From Diploscapter coronatus (lineage: Eukaryota; Nematoda; Chromadorea; Rhabditida; Rhabditidae): a stretch of DNA of 64,000 nt. Below the pieces are notes generated by a model. That model searched no databases, had not been told where the DNA came from, and worked only from the letters and a program-made list of their open reading frames with translations. Below, piece after piece: positions 10,801 through 22,714 of this stretch. The position numbers and the translations under genes are program-made. Each line of letters begins with the position of its first letter. Position 1 is the stretch's first letter. The stretch covers positions 24,947,201-25,011,200 of the forward strand of contig OZ038422.1 of the NCBI GenBank assembly GCA_964036155.1. The letters are read 5' to 3'.

Positions 10801-13739
10801 TAGATAGCAAATTTTGAAACTTATTAGAAAAAAAAATCACTATTATATCATTACCAAAAAATTAAAAAAAAAAAAAAATAAAGATTAAAAAACGGACTTG
10901 ATAATGAAGTTCGGTAAACTGCGGCTTCTGTTCCTCGCTGGTCTTGTAGATGGGCGATTGGATACGTGGTTTCTTGCTGGGGGGCGGGGCCGTGAACGTG
11001 TCGCCGTCCTGCCTTGCAGACGAGGGCGAAGGGGACTCATAGTCCTCCGACTCCGCTGCAGTGTCCCCTCTGTCGTAGTTGGGGCGCTTGGCCGGCGGGT
11101 AGATCTCAGACTGAGAAGCTAAAATCGATTTTTTTCATTTGCTACAGTAATAATGATAGATCAATGTGTGCCACTTTTTCAAGATGACTAAAATTTGGTA
11201 GTTAAAGTTTCAAAACATCGCAATTTCTTAATTTACAATAATCTTATTCAAAAATTTTGACCTTTCTACAGTAAGAATTTCGCGTTTCAAGTGATCATTT
11301 TCTACAGTGATCCCAAAAACAAATGAGAAAAAACTAATAGTCTCTTCATCTCTAACCATTTTCCTCGGCATCAGGATCTCCTTCAGGCGGCATCCAGGTG
11401 GGTGCAACAACGGTTTTCCGCTTTCGCGATCGAATTTGTCTGGCGCGGATGATCGTCGTCACGATGATCAGCAACAGCACGAACCCGCAGATCCCTGCCT
11501 TAATTAGGGTAATTAAATTAGGATAACTAACTGTGATAATTAGAGCAATTACTTGTTAACTATACTAGTTCTGTAGTTTATTGCTAATTGGTGAATCATT
11601 TAGAATGGGATAGATAGGTTTCAGTGAAAACATAGAGCCTCTAAGCATTTTGCAAGACCCAGTAGATATTTCGCTAAGAATTATATGATCGAAAATAAGT
11701 TTCAAAAGTGCTTGAAATAGTTTGTTCATCTTCAGAAATTTGATCTACCTATTATATGAAAGCCATTAAAAATCTTCGAAATACTTCATGTCATATTTGA
11801 AGCTATAATATTTTCTTCTGCCCACCAGAATGATGATCAACCACAGCGGCATTTCCTGCTCGCAGTCGCCTCCGTCGTAGTCGCACATCTGGAAGTTGCA
11901 CCTCGCATCGCATACGCCGTTTCGAGCCACCAGACCGCACGCTCGGTCGCCGCAGATATCTCTCGACAAGCTGAAAGAAATATCGTAATCTTATTTTCGG
12001 GGAATGCAACTGAAATTTTTCAGAACAAAAGCTACATGAATCTCTGCGAGTTTTTTTTGTTTTTAATTTCAGGCGAAAATATCGTAAGTTTTAGCTTAAA
12101 ATAAGGACGCTAGAAGTAGCCAATTTTCAAATAATAATAATAATAATCTTTCCTCCAAATCTTCCTAATTTTCAAAGGAAACCATTTGTATTTACTGAAA
12201 AAGTCAAACTGACGGTTCCTGATAGATCCTCTTGGCGTCTTGGCTCTCGAGCTCGCAGCGCTCGCCGGAGAAGTCTTTCGCGCAGACGCACTTCACCACC
12301 GGCTTCAGGATCACCTTCATCGACGGACCATTGGAAAATGGACTGGAACGGATGTACGTGGGGGACTGAAAAGGGAGCAAACGATTTTTAGAAAGGATAT
12401 CAATTTTGTAAGAAATAGGGAGAAAATCTGATAAAACAGTCCTTTTTCTACAAAAAAAAAGAATTAACATTTCCGACCGTATTATTGTTGGTGGCGTTGG
12501 CGACCGTGCAGTTGCCTCCGTTGTAGCATCGGTGACCTTCGCACGGATCCACGATTTCCGTGCAATTCTCGCCCTTGAAGCCTGAAGCATCTAGGAAAAT
12601 AAGCGCATTTATCAGATTCGAAGAAATTTTACGGAAAGAAATGTCTAACTTTTCTAGAAACAAGTAAATTTCAATAGAAAAGTTGACTATTCTCAAAAAG
12701 TAAGTATATTTTGCCAGTCTCCAAAAAGCGGGCGAAGTTTTCAAATTCGAAAAACTCACCATCCTTGCAAATGCATCGATAGCCGTTTGGGGTGTTCTTG
12801 CAGTCGCCGAGGTTCTTACAGGGCTGTTCGTGAAAGCACTCGTTGTAGTCTTGATCGCACAGTTCGCCCTGAAAATATTGAAAGTTAGGACAAAAAATTG
12901 ACGAATTTTACAAAAAACCCATTTTCCCATTAATCGAATATTTTCTTCGAAAAATATCGGTTTTCTTGAAAACCGGTGAATTTTCTACAGAAAATTTTGT
13001 GCATTTTTTAAAATTGAAAGTTTCCTTGAAAAATAGGTGATTTTTGTAAAAATCTCAAATTTACCCAGTATCCAGGTCTGCAGACGCAGGTGACGTTGCC
13101 GGTAACGAGGTCCGTCTTGCAGACGCCGTTGTCGGCGCAGGGCGAGTCCGTCAGACACCTATCTGTGTGCTCGCAGTAATGACCGATTTTCCCCTCAAAT
13201 TTAGTTTCTAATCGTCGCCAGAAAAAGATATAATAATAATTTGAAAAATTGGTTTTTTAAAATAATTTTTTCGAGAAAACATAACAATTCCTATAAAAAA
13301 GAGATCTTCTCTTGGAAAAGATAAAATTTGCTTGAAAAGAACTCTTCTCCCAACCTCCGAACACCTGCACTTGTAGTTGTTGCCATCGGCCAGCGGGACG
13401 CACACCGAATCCTTTGCGCATCTGTGATCCTTGCACACGTCGTAGGCTAGAAATATAGATTTTTTGACAAATTTTATTTTATTTTTAGGGATATTTCATT
13501 ATTTGGCCATTTTCTGAGAAAAATCCTTGATTTAAAAAATTTCTAGATAAAAAATCGCAACTTTTTTTTAAGTTTAAGAATTTTTTTATTTTCAATTTTC
13601 CGAAAAAAAAACTCTAGGTTAAAATGCGAATTTTCGAAATTTAGGGCGAAAATTTCACTTTTTTTCTAATTTTAGGCCAATTTTTGAGTTTACCCGAAAC
13701 CGTCAGGGCGAGAATGCACACGACGAGCGGACGCCACAT
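7865..13739 (-). CDS. Miniature Notch-family receptor (lin-12/glp-1-like) lacking the HD domain
   Basis: Eighteen exons join in phase to 747 residues: 13739-13694, 13446-13355, 13193-13065, 12868-12760, 12581-12469, 12365-12214, 11970-11826, 11498-11357, 11118-10898, 10552-10416, 10142-10015, 9760-9570, 9474-9337, 9212-9090, 8929-8837, 8636-8536, 8389-8329, 7987-7865. Order: signal peptide (1-16); four EGF repeats (20-53, 59-93, 100-132, 139-200, the last with a long insertion); one complete LNR (220-250, ending CDYDGGDC); membrane helix (about 256-279); basic stop; RAM-like TWMPP at Trp297; about seven ankyrin repeats (400-670); acidic PEST-like tail. C. elegans LIN-12 and GLP-1 are about twice as long and have three LNRs plus an HD domain. 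The acceptor of exon 3 (TTTGAG) and the phase-0 acceptor of exon 8 (TTAAG) are weak but restore cysteine spacing and the helix. It is probably the downstream gene of an operon with the MARVEL gene. Confidence 0.9.
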
Positions 13740-14001
13740 CTTCGGGCTCTGCTAACTGCAGTCGGAACCGCTTTGAAAGGAAAAAAATAATAAAAAGAAA
13801 CATCGAAAATAGCGAAAATCAAGCGAAAAACGGGAGACGAAGCAACCACTTGCACGATTTTTTAACAGAATCGGTAGCGATTAATTTTTTGTTTGTTATT
13901 TTTATTATAATTTTTATGGAAGATTTCTTTATTTGTACATTTCGTTGAGACTAGGATATGAAAATGCGACTTTATCGGAAAAATCGATAACGATTTTGAA
14001 T
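13740..14001 (-). promoter_or_regulatory. Operon-like intercistronic region (MARVEL stop to Notch start)
   Basis: Only 262 bp separate the MARVEL stop codon from the Notch ATG on the same strand. On the minus strand it reads: an AATAAA at about 13933-13928, a U-rich stretch, then an acceptor CTGCAG at 13756, 17 nt before the Notch ATG. This is the layout of nematode operons in which the downstream mRNA receives a trans-spliced leader. An internal promoter cannot be excluded. Confidence 0.55.
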
Positions 14002-15835
14002 TTAGTGAGGCAGGACTGTGGACTCGATATTGCCCAGATAGTCGATGTTCGGTTTCCACGAGTAACGCTTCCAGTACGAAACGAGAATGATCAAGTCGGC
14101 GAGGTAGACTATGGCAGTTACGATTAGAGCGGCCTAAAAATTTCTTAAAAATTATCCAAAATTGTTTCTCTATCGATTTTTACTGACCATCATGTGCATT
14201 TCGAATTAGAAACGACGCGTCTATCGCTATGTTTACAAATCGAAACTTTTGCAATAGATGATGTGTACTATAGGCCATTTGGATTTCTCGCGACCAGGTG
14301 GAATAGTATGTAGGGTTTGGAGACGATAGGTAAAGGTAAGGAAACGCACTCTCGCTTTGCATATTATTTCGCCTGGTCGTGAGGTCGTGAAGCCGCGAAA
14401 AATTCAAATTGTCGTACTATAAAATTAGTATAACTTCGGCAGAAATCAGGATCTTTAATATTTGATCGTGGGAAAATGTCGATTGTAAATATTGCTTACT
14501 GCGGTGATCGCAGGCATGACTTCCCACGCCGGGTTGATCGCCGACCAGTGGTAGGCGTTGAACACGGCCATGAACACCGCAGCGGTAAGTAGACCAACTA
14601 TCATCAGGACGTAGAAGGAGACTTCCTAAAATCGACGAAGAGTTGAAGAGCATGATTATCGTTAAGAGCTTGGACATTAACTTTCCTAACTATAAGATAA
14701 AGGGATTAGCTAATCGAGATATTCTTCGCGATTTTTTAGAAACTCCTTGAGATCTAATTAAAGTTGTAGGGAGAAAAATTTGATTGCGTTTTTAACTATT
14801 AGCTTCTGATGAGTCTTACCACAACAAACCACGGCGTTGCCTGCACCCGCAAGTTGAGCATCAACACATAGGTGATCAGGAATGTGAATGATAAAACTAA
14901 CCCAATAAAGCAGAAGACCAGTGCGATTCCTAAAATTAGCTATCTTTTCTTTAATTAATTTTAAAATACCTAAATTTTACCTCTTTCATTGCCAACAGGT
15001 TGACAGGCACAGACGAGAATTATGCATAAGAAGCAGAGGGCCTGAAATAATAGGTATCGATTACTTAATCACATTGGCTCATTCGTGGCATTATCTTGTT
15101 GGTCTGATCAATTTTTGATATGAAATCTTGTATGAGTTCAATTTCAAGATTCTCTTTGATTTGAATTTCTCCAACTTAAGGGACAGTAGCGCGTGTTTCC
15201 TTATCCCCTTCATGTTATTGTAAATATCGAATATATTCGATTGTCGAAGTGAGTTGACTTAACGCAAAGGGTCCTTCGGGCAAATATTGTCTTGCCTAAG
15301 CGAACCGCAGAACGACGAAATTTGAGAGCGCCACACAAAGTTTCGCAGCAGCGAAAAGATAACATCGAGCGGAAATCTCCAATGCTCGACAAACATATGT
15401 CGAATGTTGCATCATCGAATATATAACTAGAAGCACATAATATAACAACCTAGATGGACTAATAGAAGCCGTTCCGAAATAGAGGTCCAAGAAATTTAAA
15501 TAACACTGAAGCCCATGGACCTTTAATCTATATCCTACTGAGCAGAATGTAAGAGCTTTGGCTCAAATTCTAAAAAAAAACTGAAGCTAAGCTCTCCAAA
15601 TATTATACGTCTTGATCAAATCATAGCTTAATTTCAGTTTAGGAGGACAAAATATGTATCTTAAAAATACAAGACTCACAATCTCGACTACTTTCAAAAT
15701 CCCTCGGCTTGTTGAAGGATAGAGCGTATCGAAATTCATCAACTTTCCGCAACATTCCCACATTTTCGGCGTGGCGTCGAGATAGTACTCCCGGGTTTCG
15801 TAAATCGTGGCTCGGTGCTCACGGCTATGGTTCAT
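14002..15835 (-). CDS. MARVEL-domain four-helix membrane protein
   Basis: Five exons (15835-15680, 15041-14981, 14929-14820, 14625-14500, 14133-14002) encode 194 residues. A 50-residue cytosolic N-terminus with Tyr/Glu-rich sequence (REYYLDATPKMWECCGK) leads into four hydrophobic segments: one at the exon 1/2 join (VEIVALCFLCIILVCACQ-like), GIALVFCFIGLVLSFTFLIT, FYVLMIVGLLTAAVFMAVFN and ALIVTAIVYLADLIILVSYW. MARVEL proteins sit in vesicle and junction membranes (physins, CMTMs, occludin relatives); the exact subfamily is not clear. TTTTAG six bases upstream of the ATG looks like a trans-splice acceptor. It is the putative first gene of an operon with Notch. Confidence 0.8.
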
Positions 15836-18800
15836 TTTTGCCTAAAATGCCAAATTTATGCGACGAAAATCTAAAAAAAAAAAACGGATGTAGAATGCTT
15901 TATGACAATAATAAAAGAAAGGGTTCACTCTATTTTTGTTAAATAACGTCTAGCTTCTGTACAAAACGTTCTACATCCAAAAATCCAGACAAAAATTACC
16001 TCGACTCTATTCAACGCAGACATGACCTTACAAGTGACTTATGTCATGCAAAGACTAATGTTTAGAGTGTAGTAACTATTACAGCTACTTTCTAACAATA
16101 AGGTATAATGGAATATGGGCAAATATTGGATACCTGTTTTATTATATTGTGTCAGTGTGCCGTGCGTCGTATTTGGGATAGATTTCCGTTTCCTCCTTCC
16201 TATATTCGATTCGCTAGAAATGACCTCGCACTATTATAATGAGCCAAACGGCGATAATCTTCTGCTGAGGCAGACAATGTAACTGCTTTATTTCCGAAAT
16301 AACGTGGTTTCTGAAACCGGTTGCAGGTTTTAGCCATTCGCAATTTTCGGATCAAACTTGCGCATTAAATGACAGTGATGTTCGAGTTTGTAGTTGTGAT
16401 GGAAATTTATTGAATTTTTGAGAGTCATGAGCTTTTTCAAGAAAATATAAGCCATCTTCTTAGTCGATATTTTGTACAAGATAAGTAAGGTGTAATCTAG
16501 ATTCAAGGTATTCTTATTAAGGCTAATCATATGGCTATCCTAAGATGTCTACAAGAATTATTTTAAAGTAAAAAAAAATAATAATAATAATAATAAAAAA
16601 AAGCTTGAAAAAATGATCGATTCGACTTATGAGTGGGTGCTTTGCTGCTCAAAGGGCTTGGCAATACAGTACAAATCAAAGAGACTGGCAGAAGTTAGAG
16701 AGTTTCGTGGGAATTGGGAGGACAAGATAAGAAATTAGGAGAAATAGTGGGGAATATGTAGGAGAAAAGATATCGAGAGAAATCGCTCTCTGCTTTCTGT
16801 GTATTTTCTCTGCGAATGCGCGTTGAGGGAGAAAATAGTTCACTCGACGAGTGATGATGAGTGAAGAAAGAAGAAAATAGACGAAATGGAAGCACAAATT
16901 ATTGACATTCTCAGATGCCAAGGGTCAGTTTGAAATAGTAAAAAAAATAATTTGATAACCTGGAAAAGTTGTTGAAATCGTTGTATTATTGCATTCGAAA
17001 TAGTGTGGGGGGAGAGAGTCGTTTCTTTTCAAATCGGACTCTATATTTCGCATTCAATGATGCTATGATGCACTATTTTTCAAGTTATCGACTATCTTTA
17101 TGTGTTCAGAATAAGCTAAAAGAATCTAATTTAATTTTAGTATATGCAGTGAAAGCTACGAAGTAGTCTCCTTGAGTTTAACTAGTGTATTATGATTTGA
17201 ATATGAAGTTGATTTAAAAATAACTCAGTTCATACTAAAAATATCCTGCTTGATATCCGTTCATGTATTCTTTTTTAAATCATTAAAACAACTCTAAAAG
17301 TATAATCCTTTTAAGCCCACGTTAGATAATTCATTTACTTTTAAGAAAATAATGACTTCGTATTTAATAACCTTATCCGAAATTGGTCAAAGTCTAGCAA
17401 CATGGAGATAATCCAATCTAACATGATTCAATGAAGTAATGACCTTTTCGCAAGAAGTATGACATTATGTTTAACTACGTTAAAATTTTGCAGCTGTTCG
17501 TTAAACTTCCCCTATCCATAATTAAATCCGAAAGCTACACTTGCTCACATACGAGCAGACTTGACATCAGTATCGCCTTGTTTTGCAGGAAAAAGTAGGA
17601 GTTTTACGCAACTTTCATCCGAAAATAGAATTTCGATTTTACGCATTTTCAGAGCGTACTCTACAAAGATTTTCAGCTTTACCATGCATCATTAAATTAT
17701 GTCTCAGTGAACGTTAACTTTTTCGAGTTCATTAAATGCATGAAATACGGTAACGAATGTCTCAAAGCACATTTTTTGACGCATAAATTAGTTTAGTTCG
17801 TAGTTTTATCGGTATAAAATGATATCATTTTAGATTATACCATGAGGTTTTCATTTATGAATTGCTATTCTAAATTTAGGCCTTTAAGTTCATTTTTTAC
17901 GTAGCATAAAATGACATTTTCCCGAAATTAATGAAGAATTTCAATTTGTCTGAATTAATAATATTCTCTATTTTCTGGCGAAATTGGTATTATCGAGTCG
18001 AAAGTTCTCGTCTTAGACCCAATAATTTTCTGCGCGATTATCTATGCATATGATAGAGTTTTCACGCGTAGTCAAAATTCTCATTTTGAATTGGGATTAT
18101 ACAAATACCTATTTCGCTTTCAGATTAAAGAATGGCTAAAAACCCTATTTCTCATGATTCTTAGAAATAATTTGATAATAGACACGTTTTTTTTAAAATA
18201 AATTTCTTAAGATAATTCTTGGAAACGCTAACATCACGAAGATAGTCGACCGATTTCATGATCTTCCAAAAAATCGACGCGGCCCTTTGATTCGGGCAAA
18301 ATCTTAGATTAAATGTTTGGGATCTAACGCTTAAACCGGGATTTATAGTGATAAACCATTAATCTCATAACGGCATTTTTTGCTCGAATAAAATGTCCAA
18401 CTAAAGAAATGTTTATATCGGCTTTGCAGGTTTACGGTGCATTTTTGGGATTAGAAGATTTCGTCCTGATTTCTAAGAAAGGTATTTCCCTAGGCTATAT
18501 AGGGTTGACTTCGTACACAACGACAGCTTTGGGCTATTTCAAAAATATTTTCGAATTACTTTCAGACCCAGGGAGCACTTTCGTCAGACAAAGAAGATAT
18601 ACGGGGACAGACTGCAATAGGTTTCTGACGAGCATTCTCCCTAGGTCTGATTATTTTGAACTTGTGATTTGTTTTTTTTTTCGAATCATGTTATCTCATG
18701 ATATCTTGTTTCTAGGCTCTTTAAAAAATCCCAGATTGCCCCCGTATATGATTCGGATATCTGAATATTGAATCGCGATGTGTTTTGCTGGTTTAAATTT

Positions 18801-21301
18801 ATAATGAGCTCTCTTCGTAAAGGACATAAATAGTTCGCGCATAGATTTCTAATCTTAGGCTTGTATTTCGCAAAATTTAATCATCATGTTTTATTTTTTG
18901 CCTGGCTATTTTTTCCTGCTCAAGCTGTATGTCAAGTGCTCTACTGGGGCTTCATTGCAAATGCACGTTTATAACGCGAGTTTACAACTTGCACAACTAG
19001 ATAATTCCTTCTTTTTTTCGAGAATTTTCGCATCATATTCTGAAATTTCTTAGGGTAATTAAAAATTTTCAGTTATTGTCATTTCAGGGATCCTTAGGTC
19101 TTTTGGAATCTCACATAAAATGCATGAAGATGGGTTTTAGATACCCATACATTCATATTTCTTCCTCATGTCATATGTTTCTAGATATCGAACGTTTATT
19201 TACATACCACTTGGACAATTATATGTTATTTTGAAATTACTTACTCCCCCGCTTCAACTTTGAAACTATTTTGTTTCTGCCGATATATTTTATTTGGATA
19301 ATTGCTATTTCAAAAAAACCCTTATTAGATGCAATTTCTGGACAGTTTCAGTTTAAATTTAAAATTAACTTTCGCCATAGGTGTCTCGTTTTAACTTTGA
19401 ACTTTTAATTAAGATTCGCTGGGTTGCGTGCAGAATCTCAGGAAAAATACCGAGGAGAGTTTATAAAGTCTAAGGCCAACTGCAATTTTCCTAGATTTTA
19501 TATAACTCCACATGAAATATATTTTCATCATAGATATCATTATTTTAGTTGCAATTTAGAATTTCAAATTTATGAAATTAACTTCACTACCAAATAACTT
19601 GCAAACTTTTTTCTCTGATGAAACTCCAAAAGCCCAACTTTCGTCATAACTTGGCTAACGTTTTGACTTTGAACTTCTCACGCGCCATTTTCATGTCCAA
19701 ATTTGGTAGTGAATTATGAATGCGGAAAATGTGGGTGCTTGGCTCGGCATTTAGATTTTGAACAGAATAATGCTGAAGGAGACCGAATATGTCGTACGCA
19801 CTTTAGATAATCCGTTTACAAGTCTTAAAGCTTTACCAACTTATTGCATTTCTACTTATTGCAAAAATCATTCTCCATTTCTCGCATCTACTGTAAAATA
19901 ATCTTGATTTCTCAGAATTTATAGAAGTCTTACAATTAGAATTTTATCTGAAGATTGCATAAAGGTTAAATTTCTTCCTAATTTTTATTCAAATGCTTTT
20001 AACTTTGATCTGAAACCTCCTTCCTTATTCTCGAAATTAACATTTTCAGCTTTAAATTGACATTTCAGATATAAATATAATTTAGCTAATTAGGCGCACA
20101 TGGTATTTAAATTAGAGAACTCTCCAATAAATAATTAAATAAGTGGTTTCACTCGTGCATTGCACATTTTTGGTGGTTATAACCTCTAAAAACATATTTT
20201 GAAAGGAACCGAGGGCGCTAATTATCGAAGAGCAAAACTCATTTATTTAGGAAGCAGTGCGCAGTGCTTTTCTGACTCCAAAGGCACACTGGTCTAATCC
20301 CAAAAATGCAATGGAATTTTTCAGTATTTTGCGTGAAAAGAAAGACATTACGTACGAGACTTCATTAGAAAATGATACTCCTTTAATTTCACTGGTTTTT
20401 CTCATTCATCGTTTATCATTGATTCTTACCTAATAGGACATATTATTTCCGACCTTCCAAGACTTCCTGATATTAAATCACCATAGACGTCTTGAACTTC
20501 TTGAATAGAATGGATGCAATTTTAAGAAAATATGTCATAGATACAATTTCATTATTGCCTGCTTTGTTTATTTATTCTTGTTATTTGACATCAGAAATTT
20601 AGTTTATTTTCATATCTATAAACATTAATACCTCAAGTTACTGTAGTTTAACATTTCACTTTTATATAAATTCATATCACATGCTTCTTGTTCAGTTCTC
20701 TGCTTCATACTATGATATCGCTAATATTGTTATGTCATGATATTATCCTATTTTATATTAATTAGGTTGAGTTCTGTTGACCTCGTAAGGCTGTAGAGGA
20801 GTGTGTGCTATGTGGAAGGAAGGTGAAGACAAGTTGATGAGCACGAAAACGTTTATTAATGACAAGTTGGGTATTTATAGAGATCAGGGGTGAGGCATCT
20901 AAGGATAGATATGCAATTATGGTAGAGCGAGGTTATCGCATACAATTCATGCCCTAACTAATTATATTAATTTCATTTTAAACTCCAATATAATATAGTT
21001 TCAACACTATAAAGTTATACCTTTCATGTCATTTATTCTCTTTTAACGTTATTCTTCATATCGTGATATCATTAATGTCACTATGCCATGGTAATTCCAC
21101 TTTAACATATTTATATGATATAGTTAAGATTTCAATATACTGCAGCTTTAATATTTTAAGCCTGACAATATTCTACCAAATACTTTTATTTTTCAATCTT
21201 ACTATTCGTGCTATGATATCACCATGTCACGATATTTCCGCATTTATTATTTTTATTATAGTATATTTCTGATATTTATTTATTATGCATTGTTTTCCAG
21301 A
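15836..21301. other. Long gene-poor AT-rich intergenic region
   Basis: About 5.5 kb without a supportable gene. It contains the MARVEL upstream region, an (ATA)n microsatellite near 16578-16595 and a GC-richer island at about 20765-20945. A 120-residue plus-strand open frame at 18409-18771 lacks any recognisable domain or splice partners and is not called. Confidence 0.6.
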
Positions 21302-21892
21302 ATGGCGTCTTCACGGCCATCCAAATATTGGCTCCTCTGTGTCGTGTTGATGTTGACTACAGTAACGCTTGTCTATGCGGCTCCTACGATCAGCTTTCAG
21401 CAGCAGCTATTCAACTTGCAGCGAAACTTCCCACGTAAGCCTTCAATTCAATCATGCCAGTAACTAATCATAGATCTGCAAGATGATTAAAATAACTTTA
21501 ACTTCCGTATTCTTAAGCAAAAATAGAAAGTAAAGAAGCCTGGAAAAAATGTGACATAAACGTGTAGTGATTAAAAATAGGTAAATTTTAAGATAGACAT
21601 AAAATATTTGAGATTATTTGGGCAAAAATAGACTAAACTGTAAGACTCATGACTTAATTATGCAGTGATTATTTTCTGTCTGAAACTAGAACAAATTTAG
21701 CGATATTATATGATTTATGTTGGTGGCAAAATATTATATTTTCATTTTAAACTAGATATATTTAGAGTATTATTTCAATTGCTACATTGTCATATTTTTA
21801 TCACCAAATATATTTATTTTTCAGGGCATCAATTCCCAGTTAGAGCTATTCGACGATATCACTATACTGATTCTAGCGAGGCATTCAAATAA
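21302..21892 (+). CDS. Small secreted peptide precursor (66 aa), candidate neuropeptide/hormone
   Basis: Two exons, 21302-21434 and 21825-21892, with a clean GTAAGC donor and TTTTTCAG acceptor, give 66 residues. TTTTCCAG lies directly before the ATG, consistent with a trans-splice site. A basic N-terminus is followed by a strong hydrophobic core (YWLLCVVLMLTTVTLVYA), with predicted cleavage after Ala26. The mature part is about 40 residues, starts APTISFQQQLFNLQRNFP, contains one dibasic RR, and ends YHYTDSSEAFK. It has no cysteines. A poly(A) signal AATAAA lies at 22051. I do not recognise the family; a single-copy neuropeptide or peptide hormone is the best guess, and a small structural secreted protein is the alternative. 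Confidence 0.65.
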
Positions 21893-22714
21893 ACTATGCA
21901 ATACATTCATTTATGGATAAAGTCAGCCGGTGATATCATATCAATACTACAATTAATTTCATTATTTAGTGATTAGTATGTCGTTAAATTTCATAATACA
22001 CTAGTTTTGATCATAATTTCATCAAGATCATTTCAATCAGACATTTATTGAATAAATTATCCTGTTCTCTGTACAATACGAAATGAAAGTTTGAAATGCA
22101 GATTCAATTTTTCAAGCTGAAAATTAAATTTCGAAAAATGCAGGAAATAAAACTTTTCGATTGTTATCTCCAACAATTTTTGAAAGAATAAGGCATAAGA
22201 TCTCGTTATTGCTAATGTGTCATCAATTTGTGAAACGTTACTTAAATTATAGATTTCAGTGTCAGAAAAATGAATGAATATTAATGATTACCGCGTACCT
22301 GTAATTAACGAGATAGGCAAAAATATGTAATTTCGAATGTGAAAAAGAATGATAAAAGAAGCTGCATGATCAGAAGAAATTTGGAACATCAGAGTTCCGA
22401 ACCTAAGCCTACGGAAATGTTCAGTCGGGTGATAAAAATCACGATTAGAACTGCTCTTGAAATAATAGATGATAGTGACAGCTTGACACTTCAAGAAACA
22501 ATTCTGATGATACCAACTACGTCATTAATAATTGAGCAATGAAAGATTCAAAGTCCAGGGAGATAAACATGATTATCGCAACATTATGCAAGCGTTCAGT
22601 AAAAAATAACAATGTCTCGAGATGCTGCAATAAATATAAGCTTTCTAGCGTGGACAAATCTGGACAAAGCATGAATTTAATCTTAATCCAGTTAGTTGAA
22701 GGAATGTAGAAAAT
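21893..22714. other. Convergent intergenic region
   Basis: The 3' UTRs of the plus-strand secreted peptide gene (AATAAA at 22051) and of the minus-strand globin gene meet here. No coding sequence is evident. Confidence 0.6.

Noticed and set aside
6146..12365. Shared 14-mer at the start of a PIP4P exon and a Notch exon (both begin SPTY)
   Set aside because: Chance 14-mer pairs are expected in 64 kb; neighbouring sequence is unrelated.
18409..18771. 120-codon plus-strand open frame in the 16-21 kb desert
   Set aside because: Low-information hydrophobic/mixed translation, no recognisable domain, no consistent exon partners, AT-rich surroundings.
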